Below, piece by piece: positions 1-25,100 of a stretch of DNA of 64,000 nt (its first letter is position 1; each line of letters opens with the position of its first letter). A program made the translations under genes and the position numbers. Below the pieces are notes generated by a model. That model was given only the letters and a program-made list of their open reading frames with translations, searched no databases and was not told where the DNA came from. The stretch spans positions 10,481,990-10,545,989 of the forward strand of contig CM044967.1 in NCBI GenBank assembly GCA_024516035.1. The letters run 5' to 3'. The stretch is from Bactericera cockerelli. Taxonomy: Eukaryota; Arthropoda; Insecta; Hemiptera; Triozidae.

Positions 1-122
1 CGTAAAAGATAGAGAAATTTTGTTATTGGCTACGATAACAAAATATAAATTGCACTTTTGATTTTACTAAATTGACCAGGACTAACTGAAGATAACATAG
101 ATGTAGAATTCCACACAATGTA

Positions 123-150
123 GAACCTATGTTCAGTCGAACATAGGTTC
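123..150. repeat. perfect 12-bp hairpin
   Basis: GAACCTATGTTC, a 4-base AGTC loop, then GAACATAGGTTC. It is isolated, with no run of T and no gene next to it, so it is probably the remnant of a small palindromic element. Confidence 0.6.
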
Positions 151-2927
151 ATCATCAGAAAGATTCGAACGTAAGGATCATTGCGCACCTAGTATATTCC
201 TCGCAATTTTACAAAAACTGGTAACAAATAATTAAAAAAAAGGTTTTCCCTCTAACCACAAAAATGGAGTAAGATCGAAAAAAGCTTTATTTTAAGAGAT
301 TGGCAATGACCATATATAAAGACCCTGTATTTCAAATTTAAAGATTTTAAGGCATAAAAAGTACATTATTATTGAGAGAAAGATACAGAGATATGGAATA
401 CTCACTGCTATGAGATCCTCTTGTGGGAGATAGCATTCGTCATTCGTATTGGATGTTTGTAGAAATCAAATCCCAAGTGAATCTTTAAAGGTGGTTTAAA
501 TGTCTCTCCCTTTCTCAAAGAACGATATCAAAACGCACGATAGCTTTAAAAGAATAACAATAAAAATATAATGCCTACTATGTATTAAAAATAATAATAA
601 GAAATTGATTTTTTAAAGGAAATATTAGTGTATGTAAAAAGGGAAAAATGACAAAATTTGGATAAATCTGAAATCTAACTAGTGCTATCTATAGACAGGT
701 AATGTAATCAGTGATCTTGTGATCATTGTGTACAGGTGGGAAAATGTACCGCATTCCGAACTTCTTGGTCGGAACGTAGAATTTGCATGTTAGAACAGTA
801 AAAAAGTGCAGAAAATTTGTTTTGTTTAGATTTTTTTAATAAAGAATATTGAACAAATGAACAACTGATTAGAAGCAACAGTCGACTATTTTAGCCTGAC
901 GCAACAGGAAACACGTTTCACAATACACCATTCAGGCACATCGTGACACAGTATGCACAAGAAAAATATTTGAAAATACGATATCTGTAGATTTATTCAA
1001 TAAAAAATGGTCACGAGAAGTAACAAAGCGATCTTTAACTAGCCTGAATTTTTGAAATTATCTAATTGAATTTTTTTATTTCTTCTCATGATTTAGCTCA
1101 AAATCCCTTGGTTATTTTAAAAAGTCGTTCCAGAAATATGACCAGATTGAGACTAATATCAAATAATGGGTCATAAATTGGAATTCATATATTTTTTTTT
1201 TAATTTATAAAACTCGGGAAATATACATACATTGTAGGTAATAGAATTAGATCCTAACTAATATTATATATTTCACATAGCCAAGGATCAAAGATTAAAG
1301 TTGGTCATTGAATATAATCAAGATAAAACACGATTAAATTTCGATTTTACGAGCATTTACGTTGACATTTGAAAACGAAACAAATAAGGCTACGATACAT
1401 GGAACGCAGAGCTTTCGATACGACTGTCTCTCTAAAGGTCTAGTAATATACCAATATCACATAATACAACTGATGTATATGACGTCACCTTATAATATGT
1501 ATTTGATTGAATGACGGCTTTAGTGGACTCATTTATCGGAAAGTCAATTTAAAAATAGAACTACTTAAGAGGTCTAGTCTGGATTCTATATTCAGCACTT
1601 CTTGTACAGGGTCAGTTTATTATTTTATTAAATCATGAAAAGAAAGGAAAAAAATCTTATACAAGCGCTAGCTCAGAGTCAGGCCGAGCTCATGTATTTT
1701 ATTTTATTCAATTACGTGTACGTTAGAAAATTTACTTTAATTCTTATCCTCATTGCAATGAACTCTCTACTCTAAGGACATAGTTAAATATTTTGGCTGA
1801 TCTATTCACTCTTTCAAGTCCTCTGACCACAGTGCTGTTCTACGGCTTGTTTATAGTCCTCTAACTAGGCTTGTTGATGTACTCTCTATTAAATTTATAT
1901 TACCCTAACTAGACTTCTGGTCTACTCTTTGCTTATAATGGTAATGAGTGTAATGACGATAATCTAGATTAAAACATATTGTTGTATTTGATACTAAAGT
2001 ACAATACATAGGTGCTCTGAGCTGATGTGATGATTTCTATTTACACAGCATCAATCTTTTTGGATTGATAATTTTACTTAGGTATAGAAAGTATTGTTTT
2101 GTATGGATTATTATTTTATAAATTATTATTATTATGTTCTTTTCAATTTTAAAAATGAACTTGAAAAGACTTAGGTAACTTAAACATAATAATATAATGA
2201 ACATTAATAATTGAGTATACCTTACGATATTAGAGGCCTACTCATAAATAAACTTTATCAAACAAGACTTTAAAAAAATATTTTTTCTACTTCGTAATCT
2301 AACACGAAGCATAAATCTAGCATATGGGTTAGATTTGTGTACGTATTTTTTTTCCAAAGTTTCTCCATTCGCTGTTTTTAATTTATTATTTATAGATTTC
2401 TTTTTTCAAACAAAGGACATGTGTGTATGTGTAGGTCGAGGGAGGAGGAATAGAACAATGAAATGGAACGTGCAGTTAATGAAAAGAAGGAGGTAAAGAC
2501 CTTACAGAGGTTTGACCTACCTTACCAACCAATTCTAGTTGTTCGTCATTATTAAAGTATTTCTTTCTCTAATGACACATTTCTTATTTCTCATGGTGTG
2601 CATGTGCATGCACGGGCCAAGTATTAAAAGAAAGTTAATTTTAATATTTAATTAAAAAATTCACGTTTCACCTATTGGGGCCCAATTATAAATCAGTGTT
2701 GGGTTCAAGGCACGTTTTGAATTAGGTTGTAATAAATTGTTTTTTGATGTAGAGGGGTAAGAAAAGAAGAAAAAATCAATGTAATAGATACTGCCAGAAG
2801 GCTAGTGTGCCCATGTGCACCCGTTGTAAAGTGTTTTTAATAAATCTTTTAATTTTCTCTACCTACTTCAATTTGCACAGAATTGATAATTCTCATACTA
2901 TTTTTTGTTAAAATGAAAGATTTATAT

Positions 2928-2963
2928 TAAAAAGTAACAAAAAAAAGTTTTTGTTACTTTTTT
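2928..2963. repeat. AT-rich hairpin
   Basis: AAAAAGTAACAAAAA is followed after a few bases by GTTTTTGTTACTTTTT, forming a 15-16 bp stem. No associated gene. Confidence 0.5.
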
Positions 2964-3036
2964 AAAAATACATCTTAGGTTTCGTTTTTGATTTACATTA
3001 CTTTCAACTAAGCATGTCTGAAATATTCCATTTTCA

Positions 3037-3157
3037 TGATGATGACGTCAAGGATAAGTATCACAATGCGCGATAGAGTGTGCGCATAAGGATAGAGGGT
3101 GCGGCGCATCACCTATCTCTACAATAAATTGGGATTTTGTCCTTGACGTCATCGTCC
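3037..3157. mobile_element. short inverted-repeat unit (MITE-like) with TGACGTCA ends
   Basis: The left end GATGATGACGTCAAGGATA is mirrored at the right by TGTCCTTGACGTCATCGTC, about 120 bp apart. The interior is GC-richer than its flanks. No coding capacity. It is probably a small palindromic MITE. The TGACGTCA match to a CRE is part of the repeat end, so I do not call it a regulatory site. Confidence 0.5.
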
Positions 3158-4413
3158 GCGTGTGAATTTCAAATCACAGACTTACTTTTTACCGTATTTT
3201 ACTTCCTTATTACATCAATAATAACCATCCAATTCACAAAATTAAAAAAAAAACACACTTTTTTAGTATCTATGTACATTAAATTCAAAGATAATTAAAT
3301 TTTCATGAGAATCCTTATAATTGTTTTCAGTAAATTTTCTGACATTCGAAAGAAAAATAAAAATATCTGACAATTTCCTAGTAAATAAAAGTTGTATTTC
3401 AATTGTCCTGATAAATCCATTATTTGTTTTACTGTAAATGTATAAATATTAGTATTATTCTTGAATCGTGCAAGAGACCATCGAAGTTGGAGTGCAATTC
3501 AGGGGTTTACCCGTTTTTACTGGGTCTCCTCCATCCTAAAGCCTTCCTTACACCACACGTTGATATTTCACATATTCTGTGCGAAATTCCCAACGTGAGA
3601 GATTATGATTCATTCTCTCGAGGAAAAATGAGTAACTATACAAGCAGGAGAGAAACCGTGTAGTCAAAAGAAAGTTACAAACAATTACAAATATATATAA
3701 TAATTTATTAACGACTGTAATAATTTATTTAATTAAATATACGGTTAACAAAACAATATGTAGGAGATTTCTTAATATGTTTATTGGAGTATTAAAATTT
3801 AAAACAGTAAACAAACATCATTAGATTGTATTTATCATGCATAATGCCCACTATTGATTGATTCAAATTCATTAAAATAAAAATAAAATCACTCTAATTC
3901 ATTTTCGAAATCCTACTCTTTCATTCATTTAACAATTACACGAAAATCAATAATAGCATGTCTTGAACCACTTATAAGTTTAAATTGAATATTAATAATT
4001 GGTTGTGTGTGCACTTGATCACAAATTATGTATGACAATAATAGTCTATTCCTATTCATTTTAAATTTCGTCGGCTAGTAATATGTATTATTATTTGGTG
4101 TAATATGACTTTTGACTTTTGAGCTGTAAAGCAGACTAATTGGTACTTTATCTAATAGGTGAGATGAATATTTCTGTGGTAAACATTATCAAAGCAAAAA
4201 TGACATATGGCAAAAATCAATGCGGTAAATACTAAATAGATAAATGTTCTTAAAATTAACAACAGCCCAGTCACTGGACTGAACGGTTTAGAACGTACAA
4301 CGTATAATTCATAAAAATGTTTATAACGGGCAGGCTTTTCATATTATTAAATTATGTAATGATCTTTATTTTCTAAAAAAATATATGTAAATATACTTAG
4401 ACATACATGTATA

Positions 4414-5110
4414 CAGGGTGGACATAAAGTCTCACACCACCCCTTGTATCACGAGAACCACACAAGATACCGACAAGTGGTAAAATACGGGTTCCAAATT
4501 TTTTGAAGGATTGATTTTGAATTTAAAAAAAAACTTTGGCTGTGACTGGCCCTTTAGGCTGGGCGACAACATGCTCAAGAATATTAAAATGAACTATTCA
4601 AATGAATTCATGATGAAATATGAAATTCGTTGCAACAAATTTCAGTTCTCTACGACTCACCATTCTTAAGATACAGATTCAGCCGTCCTAGCTAATGTTC
4701 AAATTTCTGACCTATATATAACTCATTAACCGTAAGTTGCAGGAAGATAAAACTTGTTGATGTTAACTCCTTTTAGCGAGACCTTTCAAGTTATTACTCG
4801 GCCTATTCTGTTTATATTAGTTTCTGGTTGATTTCGCCAGCCAGCCGGCGAGTCAGGTGGCAGAACTTTTAACGAAAAAAAAACAATTCGAGTTACGCTT
4901 GTTCAAAAGCTCTCGCTATTAGGAGTTAATATCCATAAATTTTATCTTCCTGCGACTTACGGTTCAGAAGATATAGGTTAGAGAGTTTGGACATTAGTCC
5001 AGACGGCCGACCTTATATTTCAAGAACGGTAGGTCGTAGAGCTGAAGTTTAATGCAAGGAAGTTCTTTTCATCACTTTTAAGGGTGGGGTGAGACTTTAT
5101 GCTCACCCTG
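4414..5110. mobile_element. 697-bp fold-back element with CAGGGTG ends (Tc1/mariner-type MITE)
   Basis: Left end CAGGGTGGACATAAAGTCTC and right end mirrored as GAGACTTTATGCTCACCCTG. Inner arms are also inverted (for example GTAAGTTGCAGGAAGATAAA near 4733 against its mirror near 4945-4965). A TA dinucleotide precedes the left end, as expected for TA-targeting elements; the right flank reads AA, so the duplication has decayed. No transposase frame is seen. Confidence 0.75.
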
Positions 5111-5326
5111 AATAGTATAATTGTGTACAATATACATTATAATATTTAAAACTTAAAAAAACAAAGAGAACAAGCTTCAAAAAGAATAGGCTTTGTCCAC
5201 TTTCCTATTAGTGTCGTGGTAGATATATAGTTTCAAAACGAAAGCAAATATACATAGAAAAATAATTTTCAAATTTTATCACAGAATGTTGTGTATGGTC
5301 CTTTCACTAACTAAGGCTTCATAGTT

Positions 5327-16246
<10,920 letters not shown>

Positions 16247-17378
16247 TATTAATGCTCATTGGGTGATTCAGGGTAAAATGAAGAACACTATAAAGTCTTA
16301 TCAGATAAGAATGAATTATTTTGTGTCTTTGATTTTGTTTTTATCAATGGTACCCTGGCACTAAAAATCAATTATACTTGACTTGAAACTAAAGCACACT
16401 TTATGAAATTATTCTACTGAATACTGAATAACAAAAAAGTGAAAAAAGAAGTCATGCATAATATTTATTATTTAATAATGAAAGAAAATCACAAGTACGA
16501 GAGAGTTCCTAAATTTTATATTTTATAACCATACCAATACCTACAATATGCGAAATCAAGACTTTAGTTTCACAGAGGCAACTTTTTTAAGGCGAAATTT
16601 ATTTAAAATAAATTTTCATTGTTTGGAGGAAGATAGAGGGGTGATTCTGTTTACAAATGGGTAGGAGGGGGACAACGTTGCCAATAACTTGAGAAAAAAA
16701 AATCCTCGAATCACAAACCATAAAATTACAATTACCGGCAACATATGAATATATTTCAATATTAATTCACAAAAAGAAATATCTAGTTACCTACAACAGG
16801 TGACAAAAATTACAGAGTTCAACAGGTGAAAATACAGAGTACCTACAACAATATTTTTTTTTATACCAGCCCCAACCAAGATTTTTTTAATGCGTGTGTT
16901 GCCCCCTCCGCCTTATATTAGTAAACAACGCGCGTTTTACTGCCTCACCCTCTAAAGACAGGGATGTAGTCAGTAGTCAGAATGTCTGCGAGAATGATGA
17001 CGTTACCATTTCACTGATTGTTTATGTACGATGACGTAATTAGCATCGAATACAACTCCTACATCTAATACAACTTCTCACTTTTCCGTTTATACTGATT
17101 AAAATAGAGATGATAGTTGATGGCATAGATATTCAAAACTATTACCTGCTGATGAGAGCAAATAAGCTCGAAACAGCTGTCCAGGTATGTTCTGATACTC
17201 ATGTTCACCTAATACTCACTTTTCTGTTTTTAATCACTGATATACTGAATAAAGGCGACGTTTTTTAAACAGGTAAAAACTCTCTTCCAATAACTAGTTA
17301 ACTGTCACCATTGCAAAGCGTTGTAAGGACTGAGGGTTAGGTTTAGGCTTGTTCTTGTTACGACTCTTCACTGTTAAT
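16247..17378. other. upstream region of the sorting nexin gene
   Basis: This should contain the 5' UTR and promoter of the minus-strand gene starting at 16246, but I cannot place the transcription start. A less AT-rich patch with CpGs and ACGCGCG lies around 16900-17050 and includes GATGACG-type motifs; it is the best promoter candidate by composition only. Confidence 0.35.
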
Positions 17379-17994
17379 CAGGGACGTAACTAGGGGGGGG
17401 GGGGCACGCGGGGCATGAACCCCGGGCGCCAGTTGTTGGGGGCGCCAACACGAGCAAGGACGAATTGCTAACCGAAGTGGAAAGTTTCAAATTTCAATTT
17501 GGATCTAGTACCAAATATCCAGCCAATTCAATTGATCCTCTGAAATTTTTGTGTGTGAACAAAATAGAGGATGTATATCCAAACATAATGACTGCCTTAC
17601 GAATCTTCTTGATAATTCCGGTTTCAGTGGCTTAAAATGAAAGAAGTTTTAGCAAAATTAAAAAAAATATTTACGGAATTTGACAGGGCAACAGAGGCTG
17701 ACAAAGCTCGGGATTATTTCCATTGAGCACCAGGTAGCCTCAAAACTATGATGTTTCAGTGAGATTGTCAGTACATTTGCTGCTAGAAAAGCCCGATAAG
17801 TTAAATTGTAAGAACAATTAAATATTTATAACAGTATTTTAAGTTTATTTTTTATATAATTTTATGTAATACTTGATCTACTTGTACATAGTTTACTACC
17901 TTAAGTGTTTTAGAATAAATGATGTCGTTTTGAAATAAACTATTTAGGTGTTTGCCCCGGGTGCTGAATTGCCTACTTACGTCCCTGGTCCCTG
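17379..17994 (+). mobile_element. hAT-like element with 8-bp target duplication and transposase fossil
   Basis: The 616-bp element starts CAGGGACGTAACTAGG and ends TTACGTCCCTGGTCCCTG. The 8-mer CTGTTAAT directly flanks it on both sides (17371-17378 and 17995-18002), the target size of hAT elements. Inside, about 17530-17632 reads in frame as a fragment with DVYPNIMTALRIFLIIPVSVA and then a stop. That resembles the hAT dimerisation region of ZMYM-like transposases (YPN...ALRILLTIPVTVASAERSFS). It is a dead internal-deletion copy. A G-run lies at 17393-17403. Confidence 0.85.
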
Positions 17995-18002
17995 CTGTTA
18001 AT

Positions 18003-19156
18003 TATTATAATATAACAAATGTTTCCTTTGTTCAATGAAGTGTATCAAATGTCTTTTCTTTTGGATTTCATAACTTATGTCACCTCATTATTCTTCTGTT
18101 CTCTTCAATTTGTTTTGCACATCTTTATCGGACTTAAACAAACACATACCCTATCTATCGGCAGTGTTGTACTAGAATTTGGAAAAAATGAAAAACGCGC
18201 TTTGTTTACAAAATATTTGTTTGGGGGAGGAGGGGAGGGCGCTGTTGGCAAGTAATCACTCATAAATAATTCTACTTGTGTGACACAAAGCCTCATAAGT
18301 CCGTTTATTAGAAGGTTGCCTCTCTCTCAACACTACTAGGTACTGCTCCTACGATAGGGAAAAATGAATGTTTTTCCGACCATCTTTTCCTACCCAACTT
18401 TCCTAGAATTCTTTCCGAATAACTTTTCGTAACACTGGCAAGAAGACTTGGCAACACCGGATTGTCATTCTCTTCAGCAACATTCAGATATTTTAGGTAT
18501 AAATCAGCAATCAGCATTCTACTCTACAAGTTCTACAAATACATACCAAGTATATTTTAATATTTTCTATGTTTAATCATTTTCATTTTTAGAATCCACA
18601 GTACAGTTTAGCAAAAGAATGCTTAAATATCAACTGTGATGAGTTGATTACTTTGTTCACATGAATATTAAACCCATTTGGTTTTGATTTTTAATTTTAT
18701 TTTAGACACTTTGATACTGAGTTTTTCAGTAGACCAAAACCTACCCTTTCATTGTAAAAAGTGATATCATCATTTTTATCTAATGGACCTTACAGTGAAG
18801 TTAAGCAGAATCCACCAAAACTCAAGCAGTAATCTGTATACTTATCTATTCATTTAAATAACTTCATACCAATAAAACCTTCACGAAGTAGAATTCCATT
18901 CAAGATAATCAACAAAGAAATGTGCAGAAAATAAATCAACTACATACCCTCAATAATTTAGTGCTTCAGATATCATAAATCTCTTATCTAACTTTGTAGT
19001 AATACATACAACTAATCATGGGATCTTTTGCAAAATACATAAATGAGTGATATGGCCATGTTTACAATTAGTTTTACATGATTCAAAATCACCTCTGAAC
19101 TACTATGAAGATCAATTGTTTGAAAGCTTCCAGTTCTAGATGAACTCCTTCAGAAA
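18003..19156. other. rest of the head-to-head intergenic region
   Basis: Between the sorting nexin (minus) and the Cys-rich gene (plus). It probably holds the promoter and 5' UTR of the plus-strand gene. An open frame of 69 codons on the minus strand (18517-18308) has a non-repetitive composition and a GRKR dibasic stretch, but I recognise no family, and no splice link to the sorting nexin start is evident. Confidence 0.35.
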
Positions 19157-22100
19157 ATGAGTACCTTTCCAGTCATTCCCTTGCTCTTATTTTATCTTTT
19201 TTCTCAATGTAAAGGTAAGAATTTGCAAATTTATTTGGAATGCTAACTCAGTAAGTATTTATAAGAAAGTTAGAAGTACTTCTCCAAGGAAACCTTCCTG
19301 AGGCAGTGTACTCAGCACTGAGGCAATGTTACCTCTTTGAACAGTGAAACTAAGGGTGGAATTAATAGACAACATCAATAACTTAAGTCGTTGGTAAGTG
19401 TCGGTTTTCCCTATCTTACACAGTATGCAATCCATGACTTAGCGCCACAGAGGTATTACAAAAATGTCTTTTAATTCTGCCCTAAGTATTTGCCTGAATA
19501 TAGTTAGAAGTTTTACCAGGGACAGAATTAATAGACATTTTTGTAGTACCTCTGTGGAGCTAAGTCTAGATTTTGAGTATTGTCTTAGGGCAAAATTAAC
19601 AGACAACATCAATAACTTAAGTTGTTGCTAAGTGTCGATTTTCCCTATCTTAGACAGTACGCAATCTGTGACTTAGCCACAGAGGTATTACAAAAACGTC
19701 TATTAATTCCGCCCTAAGAGATGTTTTTGTAATACTTCTGTGGCACTAAGTCATGCATTGCATACTGTGTAAGATAAGGAAAACTGACGCTTAGCAATGA
19801 ATTGAGATATAGAATTTGTCTATCAATTGTGCCCTTAATTTCACCCTAGTGGTGAAAACTAACACTGAGCAATGACTTGAGTTATCAATTTTGTCAATTA
19901 ATTTTGCTCTTGGATGGGGAAAAACTAATGCTGACTTTAAATCTCAGCACTGATAGTCAAGTGGATAACGCGCTAGTCTGGTAATCCAGGTAGCGTAGGG
20001 ATCCAATGGTTCAAATCCCACCCAGTGCATGAATTTTTCTTCATTAATTTGAGTTTGTGACCACATAATAAAAAGACTCTGAGGGTTAGGTAGTAGAAAA
20101 TGCTTTAACTCTTTGCGGCACGGTGGTCCCAAGGAGGACCACATAAAATGGGACCCTTACTGCACGGGCCCTCCTGACTTGTTGTGCCCTGTGAAAGCTA
20201 CGACATTGTCCGACTACAGCCGAAAACTTTTATCCAATAGGAAGAAGCTTGAGTGGTCCCTGGCTGATGGAAGCGTGCTGAGACGATACTAAAGACAGTT
20301 CTCATATGGACCATCGCGCAGTAAGGTACATTTTCTAAGTGGTCTTTTTGGGGACCACCGTGCTGGAAAGGTTATTAAAAAAAATCCGAGTTGTGCCGCA
20401 AAGAGTTAAGCATTAACCTCACCTGGTGGTTACCTTCCACTACTAAGTATTATCATTATATTATTTTTATCTCAATTTTGTCTGTTAATTTTGCCCTAGT
20501 TGTTAATGAATAAACAGAACATATCTTGACAGCTGTTCCAATTTTATTTACTCTCATCAGCAGATAATAGTATCTGAATATCCATGGCCTCAATTTTCTG
20601 TATAAATAGAATGTCTAGTCTATCTATCTGCCATATGGGTTCAAAAATCTTGAACTTGAAATACTCATGTTGAAACACTAGTAGTAGAAACATTGTTGGC
20701 ACATAAGAGAAAAACGTATTTCAGATAGACAAAATTTAGGACAAAATAATTCATAGAAATTTTTGTAATACCTCTGTGGTGGTACGTCTTGATTTGTGTA
20801 AATACCTCTGTGGTGGTACGTCTTGATTTGTGTACTGTCTGAGGAAAATCAGTGCTAAGTCATGGGAAAATCAGTGCTAAGTCATGGGAAAATCAGTGCT
20901 AAGTCATGACTCATGAATTATGAACTTGGTTTTGTCTATTAATTTTGTCCTTAATGGTTTGCAAGAATTGCCTTATAGTTGTAATATCTTATCACATTAA
21001 CAATACAGTGTGAGAGAAAAAAAAAAAAAAAAAAAAAAAAAAAACACCTGGGCCTTGGTCCAGAAAGCTTTCTCATCCATGATCCCCAAATCTCCCTTTC
21101 AACTGCACTCTGATTGGGTTATCAGGTAATCAACATTCCAGATTGGGTTGTTTGAACAAAATTTAATAATTAAAAGCGTGATTTGAGGATGATGATGAGA
21201 GTGAGAGGGAGCTTTCTGGAATGAGGGACTTCAGCCCTCATGTTTTAAGATGCCAATTGAATAAATCTTTTGCAGCTTTTCCAGAACACTTTAGGTGGCT
21301 GGGGTTTGTTGAAAATTGAGAAGACCATTGTCTCACAAGAGGACTATAAACAGAGAACATTCTAGTCAACCCTTACAAGCCAGGCTACCTTGCAGTTTCT
21401 CAAGGATTCAATTAATAAAAAAAAAAAGCCACAGCTCAGTGTTTTCATTGACCAACACACCTTCAAATCCCTAGGATTTGTTTCAGCTGTGTTGATTATG
21501 AAAAAATGAATGTAAATAAATTTTATATGATTAAGTAAGGTTAGTGTGTGTGTTAATTCAGCTGAGAAGTATGGGCAAACAGCTAGATAATTAAATATCT
21601 AGGTATGTCATCATAGAATTCCTTTTACTAATTACAAATTCTTATATTCTAGGTGACTGTACATTTCCATCAGAATGGTCTGGGAAATGGTTTCAAGCAG
21701 GAATAGAATCCTATGTGGAATTCAATTCAACCTACATGCTGAGCAAGGGCTCATGTTACAGTCAGAGTGGAGACAAGTTCATATTGCAAGACAGGTAATT
21801 TTCAACCTCAATGTACAGGTTGTTCATATATTTCTGAAACAGCTCAATATTTTGGAAAAGCACTGAAGATAGAAAGATGAAAATATCTATTTAAAAAAAA
21901 ACAATTGATTGCCAAAGTTTTGATCCCAGGGTAGTCACTTTATTTTTTCCAAAAGAACTTATGCTTAGTAGATGTTACCTATTTGAATAGGTAGGTAATT
22001 TAAAATTGAGTAGCCTGTGTTTTTAAAAGCAAATTTAAATTTGCATGATCAATGATTATTCTATCTAAGGAAGCCAATCCTGATTTGCCCTTTGATACCT

Positions 22101-25100
22101 ACATTACCTACCCTTTTAAATGGCTTCATACCGTAAAGGTATTTAATCAGCCAGCCATTTTTGAAAAATAATCACCAAAATATTTAAGTTTAAGACTAAA
22201 CAAAATGGCAACTGGTTTGTGCTGTTCTTAATTGATTTGCTCACTATGCTGTGTTGATGACCTAAGTTATAATCCAAGATTTAAATTAGAGTAAAGATTT
22301 TTTATAAAGATCACCAACTCTGACAGAGCTGGTGATCTTTAGTAAAATTTGAAATGACAGTTTGCTCTGGATATGGAGCATTGAATAAGGCAAGGAGTTT
22401 GGCTTCATATGGCTTTTCTTGGACACTAAAACCTCAATTCAAAAAGACAGTTTTACTTCTTTTATGAGTTAATGTCATGAATATTATCAAGCAAATTATG
22501 CATACAGTAATATGATTTTTTCATGAAATCATATGATTTTTCATAAAATAATATGGTTTTTGTTATTTTCTTTCAGAAGTGAAGATGAATCTAACCCAGC
22601 CTACAAATGCTTGGTGATTTTTCTAAAACATGCTAATGTGATTCAATATAAAGAAGGTAATTTTTTGTGATGAATTGATCTCTAAAGAAAACAGAAATTT
22701 ATCAATTTTTTTTTTATCGAGAGCAACATTGTTTCAAAATTTCATAGAACAATTGAAACGACAATACTAATGTTCATATTAAAATAGAATTTGGTTTAAA
22801 AGCTTTCTTAGACTGCAAAAAGTCGTCTGTATTCAGGTGTACTTCATTACATAGGTAGAGTCATTGCTCTGTTCGAGGGCGATTCATTAAGTTTGGTGGG
22901 TCTAGGATGGATGAGGGACTGTGAAGGTTTCAATATTTTGTGTTTCTCAAAATGGGGTGTTTTTACCACTATTCTTTATAGGATTTGGTGTTCTTACCAC
23001 AGCTATTACTTACTAAACAATATAAAAAAAAACTCAAAATGTTCATAGAATGGCTCTGAGCCTGCTTAAGAACAATAAAAAAACACTATGAATATACTGA
23101 GCTGTTTTAAAATATTACTGAGCTGTTCTTTTATGTAAAATAATAATATTTTTTTGCTCCGATTTCAATTTTTTTCATATTTCTGGATGTATCTTAACCT
23201 CCTGAGCCAGACGTTTCTTAACTTTGGTTTTGTGTCTGTATTCTGTTAAAAATATTAATTGTAACGCGCAAATCTCGGAAACTACTGAACAGATTTCGAT
23301 CAAATTTTGTACACAAATAGGAGACGTTCTGTAGATGGTCCCATTTTAAATTAATCAATTTTGCTTTAGCGGTTCTGTGTGAAAGAGACGCCTGACCACT
23401 AACTTTTTACTTAAACGCTCATATCTCGTCAACGGCACCCCCGATTTTGTTTGTTTATGCATATTAACATTTTACATAGGCTATTTATAATTATTACTTC
23501 CGAGAAATTTCTAATATTAGAAATCGGAAGTATTGTGTTCGTTTTTGTAAAAAAAAATATTTTTTTGCTCCGGTTTCAATTTTTTTCATATTTCTGGACG
23601 TTTCATAACCTCCTGAGCAAATTTGGTTTTGTGTCCGTCTGTCTGTCTGTCTGTCGGTCTGTTAAAACGATTCCTTGTAACGCGCAAATCTCGGAAACTC
23701 GCGCAAATCTCGGATACTACTCGACCGATTTTGATGAAATTTTGTACACATCTAGGAGTTATTCTGTAGATGGTCCCATTTTAAATTCATCGAATTCGTA
23801 CTAGCGGCTCTGGGTGAAAGAGACCATGCGCCTGACCACTAACTTTTTACTTAAATGCTTATATCTCGTGAACGGTACACCCGATTTTGATGAAATTTTG
23901 TATGTATATGCATATTATTGTTTTACACAGGCTTTTTATATTTTATTTTTAATTAGTTATAATTTGACTCTGATATTTAAGAAAATCCGAAATTTTGGAC
24001 AATAAAGTCAAAAAATAAGAACCACGACTTGCCGATACAGAATTTTTGTAGAATCTAGAATGTATAAAAAACGGTTTTCTACCATATAAAACAAATTTGA
24101 AGAAAATCGGTTCAGCCGTTTTGGAGATACAAGTAATTTAGTATAAAAACTCAAAATTCGCACGTGTACACAATGTGAAACAATCACGCGGAAGTATTGT
24201 GTCCATAATTGGCAGTGTTTTTTTTAATAAATTATGATTTAGCTCTGATATTTAAGAAAATTAAAAAACAAAAACAAAAAAGTGAGAAAAAAAGAGGTCT
24301 TCGACTTGCCGATACAGAATTTTTTTTTTTGTAGAATCTAGAATGTAAGAAAAATAGTATTCTACCATATAAAACAAATTAGAAGAAAATCAGTTTAGCT
24401 GTTTTGGAGGTACAAGTGCTTTAGTACATGTGAAACAATCACGAGGAAGTCCATAATTGGCAGTGTTTTTTGTTATCATCTGAGCAAACAGCAGTGTGCC
24501 AAGTAATTTCTTTCTTTGATTCAGTGTAAATTTTTAATGCTTTTGAGGGCTCAATTAAGGGCACAGCTAGTGTGCCTTTAATTGCGTCCTCAATTGTATT
24601 TTACAAGCATGCCTTTAAGTGAACTATGTATAACTGTTTAAACTAGATAAATTTACTCTAAAAAGAGTAAGTACTTAGTATATCTGAACTATTGTGCTCA
24701 TTATGCTGGAAACAAAACAGTAATTGTAAATGTGATTATTCATTTCAGCTGGAAGGTGTGAAGAAAATCAAAATGATTTACTAGAATGCTGCAGCTTTTA
24801 CTCAGACAACACTCTCAATACTTTGATACGTGTTGACAAAACCAGAGTTCCCATTCCTTGCCCTTTTTCTTCTGCACCATATAGCTTCTCCTATAGCAAT
24901 GGAGGAGACAATGTCTGTGATAGACCTCTGTCCCGCGTAGATTCATGTATAGATTCTACTAAGCTACTCTTTAGATTTTCTGCCTGTGCAGACATCAAGA
25001 GTTCTCAGTACTCTGGTAAGTTTTATGTCCTTTCATCTATAATTTTTCTTCAATTCACGTTTTTATAATTAAAATTAGGTTTCCTCAATTCTGTGACACA

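Larger units (their letters stand above)
1..4413. other. gene-poor AT-rich stretch
   Basis: I see no supported gene here. It holds short hairpins (123-150 and 2928-2963) and a small inverted-repeat unit (3037-3157). An open frame at 3424-3663 lies in DNA somewhat less AT-rich than its surroundings but shows no recognisable domain and no clear splice context. Confidence 0.5.

Noticed and set aside
380..500. Possible minus-strand exon ending in GCA followed by gtgagt
   Set aside because: No acceptor with an open reading frame could be paired with the donor-like site.
3424..3663. 79-codon open frame in less AT-rich DNA
   Set aside because: No domain recognised and no flanking exons found; may be an old repeat.
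16980..17050. GATGACG motifs as CRE sites of the sorting nexin promoter
   Set aside because: Only half-site matches, and the transcription start is not known.
18308..18517. 69-codon minus-strand open frame with a GRKR stretch, possibly a small peptide precursor
   Set aside because: No signal peptide, no recognised family and no splice support. Kept only as a remark.
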